Source: JALORV01 sp035255845
GTDB taxonomy: Bacteria; Pseudomonadota; Gammaproteobacteria; Burkholderiales; Burkholderiaceae_F
Assembly: GCA_035255845.1 (NCBI GenBank)
Contig: DATEZE010000016.1
Span: 1-5,502 of the forward strand
Length of the DNA: 5,502 bases
Direction of reading: 5' to 3'
Below the pieces are notes generated by a model, which did not search any database, was not told the DNA's origin, and worked only from the letters and a program-made list of their open reading frames with translations. The stretch's first letter is position 1; the number at the start of each line of letters is the position of its first letter. Shown here in pieces: positions 1 to 5,483 of the stretch. A program made the position numbers and the translations under genes.

Positions 1-1
1 G

Positions 2-1441
2 CCCACGTTCTCGTGGACCTACATCCGCAAGAAGCGGATGCCCGACGGCAGCAAGCAGGAGTACATCGTCGAGGACTATGCCTATCGCCTGTTCCGGCGC
101 ATGGGCGGTGACGAGAGCCAGCTGCCGGCCGGCTTCGTCAGCGCACTCGAGATGGGCGCCAGCGATCACATGCAGATGATCGCGGCGGTGCAGCCGTACG
201 TCGATGCGGCGATCAGCAAGACCGTCAATGTGCCCGAGGACTACCCGTTCGAGGACTTCAAGAGCCTTTATCTCGCCGCATGGCACGCCGGGCTCAAGGG
301 CATCACGACCTACCGGCCAAACAATGTGATCGGTTCGGTGCTCGAGGTCATGAAGGGGCAGGCGGCCTCTCATAGTGCCGCTCCGCAGGATCTGAAGGAC
401 GATCCGGATCGCCGAGTGCGCCTCGCCTCCGCGCCGCAGCCTGCGGTTGCGAGCCTCAAGTGGCCGGGCCGCCCGGATCTGGCCGAGGGCAACCTCGCGT
501 GGACCTACATGGTCGAGATCCCGGAACGCCGTGAGTCGTTCGCGATTTTCATCGGACAGGTCGGCAGTCCGGCGATCCCGTTCGAAGTCTGGGTCAACGG
601 CGCCGAGCAGCCGCGCGGCCTTGGCGCGATCGCGAAGGCGCTGTCGATGGACATGCGCAGCGAGGATCGCGCCTGGCTCAAGATGAAGCTCGATGCGCTG
701 GCCAAGGCGCGCGACGAGCAGGGCTTTGCGATCCCGATGCCGCCAACCGGCGAAAGGCAATGGCAAAGCGGAGTCGTTTCGGCCTTCGCGCACATCGTGC
801 GCTGGCGCTGCGAGCAACTCGGCGTCTTCAAGGATCTCGACCAGCACCCCACGCCGGTGCTCAACGCGCTGTTCTCGAAGAAGGAGCCGAAGGCGGGTCC
901 GCTCGGCACGATGAGCTGGACCGTCGACATCGCGAATGCCAACACTGGCGACGACTTCGTGCTCGGCGTGAAGGAACTGCACCTGCCCGATGGCAGCCGT
1001 CGCCCTTACTCGATCTGGCTCGCCGGCGAATATCCGAAGGTGCTCGACGGCCTGTGCAAGCTGATCTCGCTCGACATGCGCGTGGTCGACGCCAACTGGA
1101 TCGGGCTCAAGCTGAAGAAGCTGTTGAACTTCGGCGAACAGAACGGCGAGTTCTGGGCCGCTGTACCGGGCGAAGAACGTTCGGCGCTGTATCCGAGCAC
1201 GGTCGCTTACATCGCCACACTGCTGCTCAACCGGTACAAGGTGCTCGGCATTCTCGACGACGACGGCCGGGCGATTCAGTCTGCCGGCATCCTCGCGCTA
1301 CCCGACGCGGTCAAGGTGATCGAGCACGAGACCGCGCCGGTCAAGGGCAAGGTGTGTAGTAGCTGCGGTGCCGCGGCCGTTATCAAGCGCGACGGGTGCG
1401 AGTTCTGCACCGCATGCGGCGCCACTGGCAATTGCAGTTGA
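2..1441 (+). CDS. nrdJ: Adenosylcobalamin-dependent (class II) ribonucleotide reductase, C-terminal part
   Basis: This is a 5'-truncated gene; the reading frame is open from base 2, so the start lies before the window. Class II reductases convert ribonucleotides to deoxyribonucleotides in the cytosol using a B12-derived radical and need no oxygen. Visible residues, numbered from the Met codon at base 38, run as follows. The end of the catalytic barrel is at about 1-105, with the family segments AISKTVNVP and AWHAGLKGITTYRP. A Pro/Ala-rich linker follows at about 106-150. Two related modules, 154-266 and 292-410, each start with a WT strand and contain an LSMDMR/ISLDMR helix; these resemble the TSCPD domain of NrdJ tails. 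The Cys-rich end is CxxC at 440/443 then CxxCxxC at 454/457/460 and C466, probably a metal-binding or redox tail. The catalytic cysteines and cobalamin contacts are not in view. The family assignment is firm; the roles of the tail modules are inferred. Confidence 0.93.
   Translation, partial: PTFSWTYIRKKRMPDGSKQEYIVEDYAYRLFRRMGGDESQLPAGFVSALEMGASDHMQMIAAVQPYVDAAISKTVNVPEDYPFEDFKSLYLAAWHAGLKGITTYRPNNVIGSVLEVMKGQAASHSAAPQDLKDDPDRRVRLASAPQPAVASLKWPGRPDLAEGNLAWTYMVEIPERRESFAIFIGQVGSPAIPFEVWVNGAEQPRGLGAIAKALSMDMRSEDRAWLKMKLDALAKARDEQGFAIPMPPTGERQWQSGVVSAFAHIVRWRCEQLGVFKDLDQHPTPVLNALFSKKEPKAGPLGTMSWTVDIANANTGDDFVLGVKELHLPDGSRRPYSIWLAGEYPKVLDGLCKLISLDMRVVDANWIGLKLKKLLNFGEQNGEFWAAVPGEERSALYPSTVAYIATLLLNRYKVLGILDDDGRAIQSAGILALPDAVKVIEHETAPVKGKVCSSCGAAAVIKRDGCEFCTACGATGNCS
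497..1267 (+). repeat. Internal protein-level duplication (two TSCPD-like modules) in nrdJ
   Basis: Two segments of about 115 residues, bases 497-835 and 911-1267, align by eye. WTYMVEI matches WTVDIAN, PFEVWVNGAE matches PYSIWLAGEY, LSMDMRSEDRAWLKMKL matches ISLDMRVVDANWIGLKLKK, and each ends with a helix leading to LGVFKDLD or LGILDDDG. The similarity is diverged and visible only in protein. A tandem or pseudo-dimeric TSCPD-like tail is my reading; no structural comparison was run. Confidence 0.6.
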
Positions 1442-1484
1442 CCGTTCCCTGACGGCCCTCACCCGCGCCACTGCGGAATAGAAA

Positions 1485-1498
1485 CGGCGCAAGCGCCG
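1485..1498 (+). other. Short GC-rich hairpin between nrdJ and the antiporter gene
   Basis: CGGCGC-AA-GCGCCG is a perfect inverted repeat 44 bases after the nrdJ stop and 39 bases before the antiporter start. The innermost pairs probably stay open, leaving CGGCG with a CAAG loop. No T-run follows, so it is not a standard intrinsic terminator. It may weaken read-through or stabilise a 3' end. The rest of this 96-bp gap shows no convincing promoter. Confidence 0.3.
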
Positions 1499-1537
1499 CC
1501 GGCTGCTGTGGTCCCGTTGAAATAGCTCGACAGGCTC

Positions 1538-2740
1538 ATGCCGATCGGTCACCCCATCTTCTGGCTGCTGTTGGCCGCCGTGCTGGCGCCTCTGCTCGCG
1601 CAGATTCCGGTCGGGCTCAAGGTTCCAGTCGTCGTGCTCGAGGTCGTGCTCGGGATCGTCATTGGCCCCCACGTGCTCGATTTGGTGCGGTTCGAAGGCA
1701 TCCTGGAGCCGATGTTCCGGTTCGGCATGGCGGCCACGCTATTCATGGCGGGATTGGAACTCGACTTCGGCGCGATGAAGGGGCGACCGCTGTCGCTCGC
1801 GCTCGGCGGCTGGGGCATTTCGCTGCTGCTGGGCGTGGCCGTGGTCGGGTTGCTGCACATCGTTCCCGGTGTCGATGCACCGATGATGGTCGTCCTCGCG
1901 GTCAGCACGACAGGGCTGGGCGTGCTGCTGCCGCTCCTGCGCGACGGCGGCCGGCTGGACACCTTTTTCGGACGCATGGTACTGGCGGCCGGCACCGTCG
2001 GCGAAGTGGCGCCGATCGCGGCCATGGCGCTGCTGCTTTCGCGGCGCTACAGCACATGGCAGGAGTTCGGATTCCTGATCGCATTCGTCTGCATCCTCGG
2101 CGTGGCCATTGCTGTTGGACTAGGCGCGCGTCCGCCTCGGATACTGGCATTGCTCGGTCGCGAGATGAAATCCAGCACGCAGCTTCCGGTCCGCATCGCT
2201 CTGCTGATCATCGCGGCACTGTTCGTTCTGGCCGAGGAATTCGGCTTCGAGAGCATCTTCGGCGTGTTCGCGGCCGGCATGGTCATAGGGCAGTCCACCC
2301 GCGGCGCGGCGGGCGCTCCGCTGCGCGAGAAGCTCGAAGGTTTGACCTTCGGCTGGTTCTACCCATTCTTCTTTGTGGGTGCCGGCATCCACTTCGACCT
2401 TTCAACGCTGGCCAGGGACTGGACGACAGCGCTCTCGGTGCCGCTCTTTGCCGTCCTGTTCCTGCTCGTCCGCGGCAGCACGTTTTTGCTTTACCGCAAG
2501 GACTTCGCCGTCGCGGAGCAGTTGCCGTTCGCGCTGCTGTCGTCAGTGCCGTCCTTGTCGATCGTTGTCGTCATCACCGAGATCGGCGTCAAGGCAGGCC
2601 ACATGAACACGCAACTGGCTGCCGCGCTGGTCGGCGCAGCGCTCCTATGTACGCTGCTGTACCCGACATTGGCCGGGACGCTGATGCGCCCCGTGACCGA
2701 ATCGACAGGAAGCGCGTCTGCGAAGGTGAGTGGCGGCTGA
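1538..2740 (+). CDS. Cation:proton antiporter, Na+/H+ exchanger fold (CPA2-like)
   Basis: This is an inner-membrane transporter of 400 residues that probably exchanges Na+ or K+ for H+ in pH or ion homeostasis. The whole chain is a series of roughly 11-13 hydrophobic segments. Family landmarks are the first helix pair with VVLEVVLGIVIGPHVLD (about 32-48), FMAGLELDF (69-77), STTGLGVLLPLLRDGG (123-138), TVGEVAPIA (153-161), FGVFAAGMVIGQS (241-253) and FYPFFFVGAGIHFDL (274-288). In KefB/C-type members the ion-binding carboxylate sits in a QD or ND pair; here the matching position appears to be Glu156 in VGEVAPI. No TrkA-N/RCK regulatory domain follows the membrane part, unlike KefB/KefC. The ATG start precedes a typical first helix, but the ribosome site is weak. 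The stop lies 14 bp from that of the convergent hydrolase gene. The transported ion cannot be told from sequence. Confidence 0.9.
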   Translation: MPIGHPIFWLLLAAVLAPLLAQIPVGLKVPVVVLEVVLGIVIGPHVLDLVRFEGILEPMFRFGMAATLFMAGLELDFGAMKGRPLSLALGGWGISLLLGVAVVGLLHIVPGVDAPMMVVLAVSTTGLGVLLPLLRDGGRLDTFFGRMVLAAGTVGEVAPIAAMALLLSRRYSTWQEFGFLIAFVCILGVAIAVGLGARPPRILALLGREMKSSTQLPVRIALLIIAALFVLAEEFGFESIFGVFAAGMVIGQSTRGAAGAPLREKLEGLTFGWFYPFFFVGAGIHFDLSTLARDWTTALSVPLFAVLFLLVRGSTFLLYRKDFAVAEQLPFALLSSVPSLSIVVVITEIGVKAGHMNTQLAAALVGAALLCTLLYPTLAGTLMRPVTESTGSASAKVSGG

Positions 2741-2754
2741 AAAGTAGGGTTAGC

Positions 2755-3429
2755 TCAACGTCGATCCCGCATCCACGCGGACATCGTCTCCGCAATCACG
2801 GGGAGTAGATCGAATTTAGTGCCACGGCCACCACGCAGATGAAACGAGTGGTCGGCGTCGTCGAAAGTCGCTAGCGTTGCACCCTCACCGAGCCGTCCGA
2901 TGACCATCTTGACCAGTTCATAGTCTGCCAGCGCGTCACGAGTTCCCTGCAAGAACAGCATCGGCATCTGCACCGCCGCAAGATGGTCTGCCCGTTTGAT
3001 CGACGGCTTGCCGGCCGGATGAAGCGGGAAGCCGACAAAGACCAAGCCGACGACCTTGGGCAGCGGCTCTTTTGCATGAGCCTGCGACGTCATGCGTCCA
3101 CCGAAAGACTTGCCTCCGGCGAAAAGCGGGACGTCTGGCAGCCGCCGCGCCGCCTCGATAACTGCCGCCCGGACGGCGGCTTGCGCGACGGGTGCCGGAT
3201 CCGGTCGCTTCAGACCTTTCTGCATGTACGGAAACTGGAAACGCAAAGTCGCGACGCGGCGTTCAGCCAGTTCCCGCGCGAGCGACGCCATGAACGGATG
3301 GTCCATGCCGGCGCCGGCGCCGTGCGCGAAAACATAGGCGGCGAGCGCGCTCCGGCGCCCGAGGAGACATGCGTCGACCTCTTCGAGCCCATTCGCCGCA
3401 AAGCGAAACGTCGTGGCTTCCGCCGTCAT
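2755..3429 (-). CDS. Alpha/beta hydrolase, KANL3/TEX30-like (dienelactone-hydrolase-related)
   Basis: This is a compact soluble alpha/beta hydrolase of 224 residues without a signal peptide, so probably cytosolic. The fold landmarks are clear. The oxyanion/HGAG region is AHGAGAGMDHPFM (35-47), the nucleophile elbow is GGKSFGGRM (105-113) with Ser108, the acid is probably Asp165 in LQGTRDALAD, and the base is probably His194 in DDADHSFH. The length and the AHGAG...DHPF...LRFQFPYM arrangement match the bacterial relatives of KANL3/TEX30, which are usually annotated only as 'alpha/beta hydrolase' or 'dienelactone hydrolase'; the natural substrate is not known. It is the most downstream gene of the minus-strand group, 118 bp after the small protein gene, and converges on the antiporter gene. 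No strong ribosome site is visible before the ATG, but no better in-frame start was found. Confidence 0.88.
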   Translation of the reverse strand: MTAEATTFRFAANGLEEVDACLLGRRSALAAYVFAHGAGAGMDHPFMASLARELAERRVATLRFQFPYMQKGLKRPDPAPVAQAAVRAAVIEAARRLPDVPLFAGGKSFGGRMTSQAHAKEPLPKVVGLVFVGFPLHPAGKPSIKRADHLAAVQMPMLFLQGTRDALADYELVKMVIGRLGEGATLATFDDADHSFHLRGGRGTKFDLLPVIAETMSAWMRDRR

Positions 3430-3547
3430 CTGGTCGTCGCCACCATGAGGAATGATGACCGTCGGCTGCAGACACGCAAGCGACGCCCCGATAGAAACAG
3501 CCGGGATCGCTTCAATCGCTCGCTTCGTCGTGCCGCGAGCTGACAGC

Positions 3548-3808
3548 TTAACGGTCGAGCTGCGGGTGGAGCCGCTCGAGCAGCGCCAGCGTCACCGGCA
3601 GCACGAGGGTCTCGTCATTGTGTCGCAGCGCAACTTCAGCGCTGGGCAGGCAGGCGAATATTTCGAGGATGCGGCCTTCGACTCCGGCCGGGACCTCACG
3701 CCCAGCCGCGAAGACCGGTCGGGTCAGCCGCACGATATCGCCCTTGAACATTGGCACCTTGCCCACATCGACCTCGTGCAGTGATTCGCGAAGAGTGACG
3801 GGGAGCAT
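3548..3808 (-). CDS. Small SH3-like / DUF4926-like protein
   Basis: This is a predicted protein of 86 residues. The core from MFKGDIVRLTRPV (residue 20 on) through REVPAGVEGRILEIF, AEVALRHNDETLVLPVTLALLERLHP has alternating beta strands and a glycine-turn pattern (GDxVxL...VPxGxxGxIxEI). This recalls the small barrel proteins grouped as DUF4926 and similar SH3-like stability or adaptor proteins. The family is suggested by pattern only and no function is assigned. The start is uncertain. ATG at 3808 gives 86 residues with no clear ribosome site, while ATG at 3751 gives 67 residues, starts exactly at the conserved core and has AAGG five bases upstream. The frame is open further upstream to 4000, but that part is Cys/Arg-rich and looks non-coding. 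It lies between the TPR gene (103 bp upstream) and the hydrolase gene, on the same strand. Confidence 0.6.
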   Translation of the reverse strand: MLPVTLRESLHEVDVGKVPMFKGDIVRLTRPVFAAGREVPAGVEGRILEIFACLPSAEVALRHNDETLVLPVTLALLERLHPQLDR

Positions 3809-3835
3809 GGCGCAAAGGGAAAGGCTGCGGAGCGT

Positions 3836-3873
3836 GTTGCGTCGGTCGATCCCCTGTTCCTGCGACGCGCAAC
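3836..3873 (-). other. Imperfect hairpin downstream of the TPR gene
   Basis: GTTGC then GTCG (3836-3844) pairs with CGAC and GCAAC (3863-3866 and 3869-3873), with a 2-base bulge and an 18-base loop. It lies about 40 bases past the TPR stop codon. No T-run follows on the minus strand, so a terminator role is only possible. The remaining 3809-3911 gap shows no convincing promoter. Confidence 0.2.
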
Positions 3874-3911
3874 AACGCCAATGCGGCATCGAAGCCCGCG
3901 TTTGGCGCAGT

Positions 3912-5075
3912 TCAGGTCTGATGACGCAACAACCGCTCGCGCGCAGCGTCGATGCGGCGGTCGTATTCGCCAGTGCGATCGGTCTGTCCGGCCACGCCAA
4001 CGGCCGGCGCGAACATCAGCGCGGCGCGCAGACGGCTCGTTTCCTGCCGCGTGGCGAGCAATTGCCTCAGCTCTTCACGGGTCCTGGTCGCGCCCTCGGC
4101 ATGACCGACCGCGTCCTGGGCCGCGACCATCGCCGAAAGGACATCGGGCAGCGTCGAGGTGACGAGCTTGGCCTTCTCGCGCGCAGCCACGATGCGCGAC
4201 AGACCGAGATCGCGCTGGCCCTCCACCACCTCGAGCATGCCGCGCGCGCACGCATAATCGATACGCGCGCGCACGGTCCCGGCCTTTTCCGCATACCGAC
4301 CCATCGCATCGAGCACCGATCGGGCCTCGGCGCCGCGCTTGAGCGCGACCAGCGTACGCAGATGCGTGTATTCGAGGATCGCGCGATTGCCGGCCGCGTG
4401 GGCATCGGTCGGCTCCTTCGCCATCGCGCGCGCAGCGCCGGCCGTCTGCAACGCTTCCTCGTACTCGCCGATGAACAGATAGCACTGAGCGATGTTGCCG
4501 AGCAGGATCCATAAGATGTCTTCGGCTTCCGGGCAGCGGTCGACGATCGTCAGGCCGCTGCGCAACAAGTCGAGCGCGTACTGATAATTGCCGACATTCA
4601 GCAGGAAGGCGGCCGCATTGATGACCGCCTTCAACTCGCCAAGCGGGGAGCCGATCTCTACTGCTACCTCGCGCGCCAAAGCGCAGCTTTCCAGCGCCTC
4701 GATGTGATTGTCGAGTTGCGAAGCGACCACGGCCTGCATCAGGAGCCCATTGAGCAGCTCGGGCTTGCGTCCGGTCGCCCGCGCCAGGCGTGTCACACCG
4801 GCCGCGGCCTCCATGGCGAACGCCAGGTCCTGATCCTTGCCGAGAAAGAATCGACAAATCCCCTGGAGTGCCTCGAGCTGGCCGGCGCTGTCGACCTGCG
4901 GAGGAAAGTCACGCAATCGACCAGCCACCTTGGTGAGGAACGAACGATCCGCCTGCTGCGGGACGCTGTTCGCGGAGCGGACCTGAGCAACGATTTCGGC
5001 CACCACTGCGCGTTGACGGTCCTCGGCGTCTGCCGGAATTGCGGTTACGTCAATGAGTCGCTGGATGTCGCTCAC
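3912..5075 (-). CDS. Tetratricopeptide-repeat protein, possible peptide sensor
   Basis: This is a soluble all-helical protein of 387 residues with no signal peptide or membrane segment. TPR-like helix pairs are best seen at about 106-140 (ASQLDNHIEALESCALAREVA), 147-181 (LLNVGNYQYALDLLRSGL) and 188-220 (NIAQCYLFIGEYEEALQTA); more degenerate pairs continue to about 340. The last 40 residues are charged. No HTH, GGDEF, HD-GYP, kinase or receiver domain is visible, so any output must be by protein contact. The start is GTG at 5075; the in-frame stop 36 bases upstream and lack of another upstream start support it, although no good Shine-Dalgarno is seen. It is transcribed away from two tandem GG-leader peptide genes across a 106-bp gap with a good promoter for this gene. 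TPR-only proteins of this size recall Rap-type peptide receptors, but homology is not shown and an unrelated scaffold role is possible. Confidence 0.85.
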   Translation of the reverse strand: MSDIQRLIDVTAIPADAEDRQRAVVAEIVAQVRSANSVPQQADRSFLTKVAGRLRDFPPQVDSAGQLEALQGICRFFLGKDQDLAFAMEAAAGVTRLARATGRKPELLNGLLMQAVVASQLDNHIEALESCALAREVAVEIGSPLGELKAVINAAAFLLNVGNYQYALDLLRSGLTIVDRCPEAEDILWILLGNIAQCYLFIGEYEEALQTAGAARAMAKEPTDAHAAGNRAILEYTHLRTLVALKRGAEARSVLDAMGRYAEKAGTVRARIDYACARGMLEVVEGQRDLGLSRIVAAREKAKLVTSTLPDVLSAMVAAQDAVGHAEGATRTREELRQLLATRQETSRLRAALMFAPAVGVAGQTDRTGEYDRRIDAARERLLRHQT

Positions 5076-5105
5076 AAATTGGGGATCACGGCTGCAAACT
5101 TTTTC

Positions 5106-5134
5106 AAGCTAGGCTAGCGCAGCGAGTGTGTCAA
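5106..5134 (-). promoter_or_regulatory. Predicted sigma-70-type promoter for the TPR gene
   Basis: On the minus strand TTGACA (5134-5129) is a perfect -35 hexamer, followed after exactly 17 bases by TAGCTT (5111-5106), a 3/6 match to the -10. Transcription would start near 5099, giving a leader of about 24 bases before the GTG. The -10 overlaps an 11-bp palindrome. Confidence 0.45.
5108..5118. promoter_or_regulatory. Palindrome GCTAG-G-CTAGC, candidate operator
   Basis: This is a perfect 5-bp inverted repeat around one base, in the divergent gap between the TPR gene and the peptide genes. It overlaps the predicted -10 of the TPR promoter. The CTAG core is generally uncommon in many proteobacterial genomes. 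An operator role is inference; the element is short. Confidence 0.3.
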
Positions 5135-5157
5135 ACACCGCTAAGCCAAGTCAACCA
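5130..5157 (+). repeat. Direct repeat GTCAAACA / GTCAACCA, 20-bp period
   Basis: Two 8-base units at 5130-5137 and 5150-5157 match at 7 of 8 positions and are spaced by 20 bp, about two helical turns. They lie upstream of the first peptide gene, and the left unit includes the minus-strand -35. They could be activator half-sites for the peptide operon or chance. No convincing plus-strand -35/-10 pair was found in this gap. Confidence 0.25.
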
Positions 5158-5169
5158 AACGATCGGCCC

Positions 5170-5174
5170 GGAGG
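5170..5174 (+). promoter_or_regulatory. Ribosome binding site of peptide gene 1
   Basis: A full GGAGG lies 7 bases before the ATG at 5182. This is the strongest Shine-Dalgarno in the window and decides both the start and the reality of this short gene. Confidence 0.8.
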
Positions 5175-5181
5175 GAGAGAC

Positions 5182-5307
5182 ATGGAAAGCACGAGCACCG
5201 TCGAGTTCATTCAAGAGCGTACAGACGAAGACCTGCTGGACATCAACACACTGACCGATGAGCAGCTGGCTCTCGTCGGGGGCGGTCAGGGAATGACCGT
5301 TCTGTAG
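5182..5307 (+). CDS. GG-leader micro-peptide precursor, copy 1 (41 aa)
   Basis: This is a 41-residue precursor starting MESTSTVEFI and ending GGGQGMTVL. The leader is acidic, with nine Asp/Glu and one Arg. Its end fits the double-glycine leader consensus: L24(-12), T25(-11), Q28(-8), L29(-7), V32(-4), G34(-2), G35(-1). Such leaders are cut by the C39 peptidase domain of ABC exporters or by a related protease. Cleavage after Gly35 would release QGMTVL; cleavage one residue earlier gives GQGMTVL. The core lacks Cys and has Thr as its only hydroxyl residue, so lanthionine rings are excluded. An N-terminal Gln could cyclise to pyroglutamate. It has an excellent ribosome site. A second precursor with the same core follows after 47 bp, and a TPR gene diverges upstream. 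A secreted signal or very small ribosomal peptide is inferred. No exporter or modifying enzyme is visible in the window. Confidence 0.85.
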   Translation: MESTSTVEFIQERTDEDLLDINTLTDEQLALVGGGQGMTVL

Positions 5308-5468
5308 CCAAACAACAACAACACGAACACTCAATTCACTCGCGGAGACTGGACATGAACGACTTCGAATTGCTGGCGGACAACGAGACCGAATCAACGG
5401 CGGTCGTTGAGGATTTGACCGAAGAGCAACTCGCCCTGATCGGTGGCGGCCAGGGCATGACGGTTCTT
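5251..5468 (+). repeat. Duplicated 54-bp coding block for the shared peptide tail
   Basis: Bases 5251-5304 and 5415-5468 encode L-T-(D/E)-EQLAL-(V/I)-GGGQGMTVL. Of 18 codons, ten differ synonymously and two differ conservatively (Asp/Glu, Val/Ile). The last nine residues are identical despite five synonymous differences. This marks an old duplication kept by selection on the peptide. The start offset of the two blocks is 164 bp. Confidence 0.85.
5344..5348 (+). promoter_or_regulatory. Ribosome binding site of peptide gene 2
   Basis: GGAGA lies 6 bases before the ATG at 5355. It is preceded by a CAA/ACA-rich, probably unstructured linker (5308-5340) that would keep the site open. This suggests independent re-initiation on a shared transcript. 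Confidence 0.7.
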
Positions 5469-5471
5469 TAG
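5355..5471 (+). CDS. GG-leader micro-peptide precursor, copy 2 (38 aa)
   Basis: This is a 38-residue precursor starting MNDFELLADN and ending GGGQGMTVL. The leader has nine acidic residues and no Lys or Arg. The GG-leader register is L21(-12), T22(-11), Q25(-8), L26(-7), I29(-4), G31(-2), G32(-1), followed by the same QGMTVL core as copy 1. The N-terminal 20 residues do not align with copy 1, while the last 18 match at 16 positions with two conservative changes. The gene starts 47 bp after the copy 1 stop on the same strand with its own ribosome site and no terminator between, so the two are probably co-transcribed. Two precursors for one core would raise dosage or use different leader contacts. 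Further copies or the processing/export genes may follow beyond the window. The function is inferred; the coding status is well supported by the codon substitution pattern. Confidence 0.85.
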   Translation: MNDFELLADNETESTAVVEDLTEEQLALIGGGQGMTVL

Positions 5472-5483
5472 GCGTCCCACGCC
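5471..5483 (+). other. Small hairpin right after the peptide gene 2 stop
   Basis: GGCGT-CCC-ACGCC is a perfect 5-bp stem that begins at the last base of the stop codon. No T-run follows in the remaining 19 bases, so it is not a clear terminator. It could protect the short mRNA 3' end or partly attenuate transcription into downstream genes. Confidence 0.3.

Noticed and set aside
1485..1498. Intrinsic terminator after nrdJ
   Set aside because: The hairpin is followed by mixed GC-rich sequence without a T-run.
2056..2808. 250-residue open frame on the plus strand within the antiporter gene
   Set aside because: It is Arg-rich with no hydrophobic or domain pattern and overlaps a clear membrane transporter in another frame.
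3809..3911. Possible frameshifted HD-GYP or GGDEF remnant after the TPR stop codon
   Set aside because: Translation of the gap in all three minus frames gives no HD-GYP or GGDEF motif, so a broken output domain is not supported.
3618..4514. 298-residue open frame on the plus strand opposite the TPR gene and the small protein gene
   Set aside because: It is Arg/His/Ser-rich low-complexity translation with no domain landmarks, a typical GC-rich antisense shadow; the minus strand carries a recognisable TPR protein.
5131..5397. 88-residue open frame on the minus strand across both peptide genes
   Set aside because: The plus strand has strong ribosome sites and a synonymous substitution pattern between the duplicated blocks, so the minus frame is a shadow.
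5182..5471. Lanthipeptide, sactipeptide or lasso-peptide precursors
   Set aside because: The predicted core has no Cys, no acidic acceptor for a lasso ring and only one Thr; at six residues it is too short for a lasso fold.
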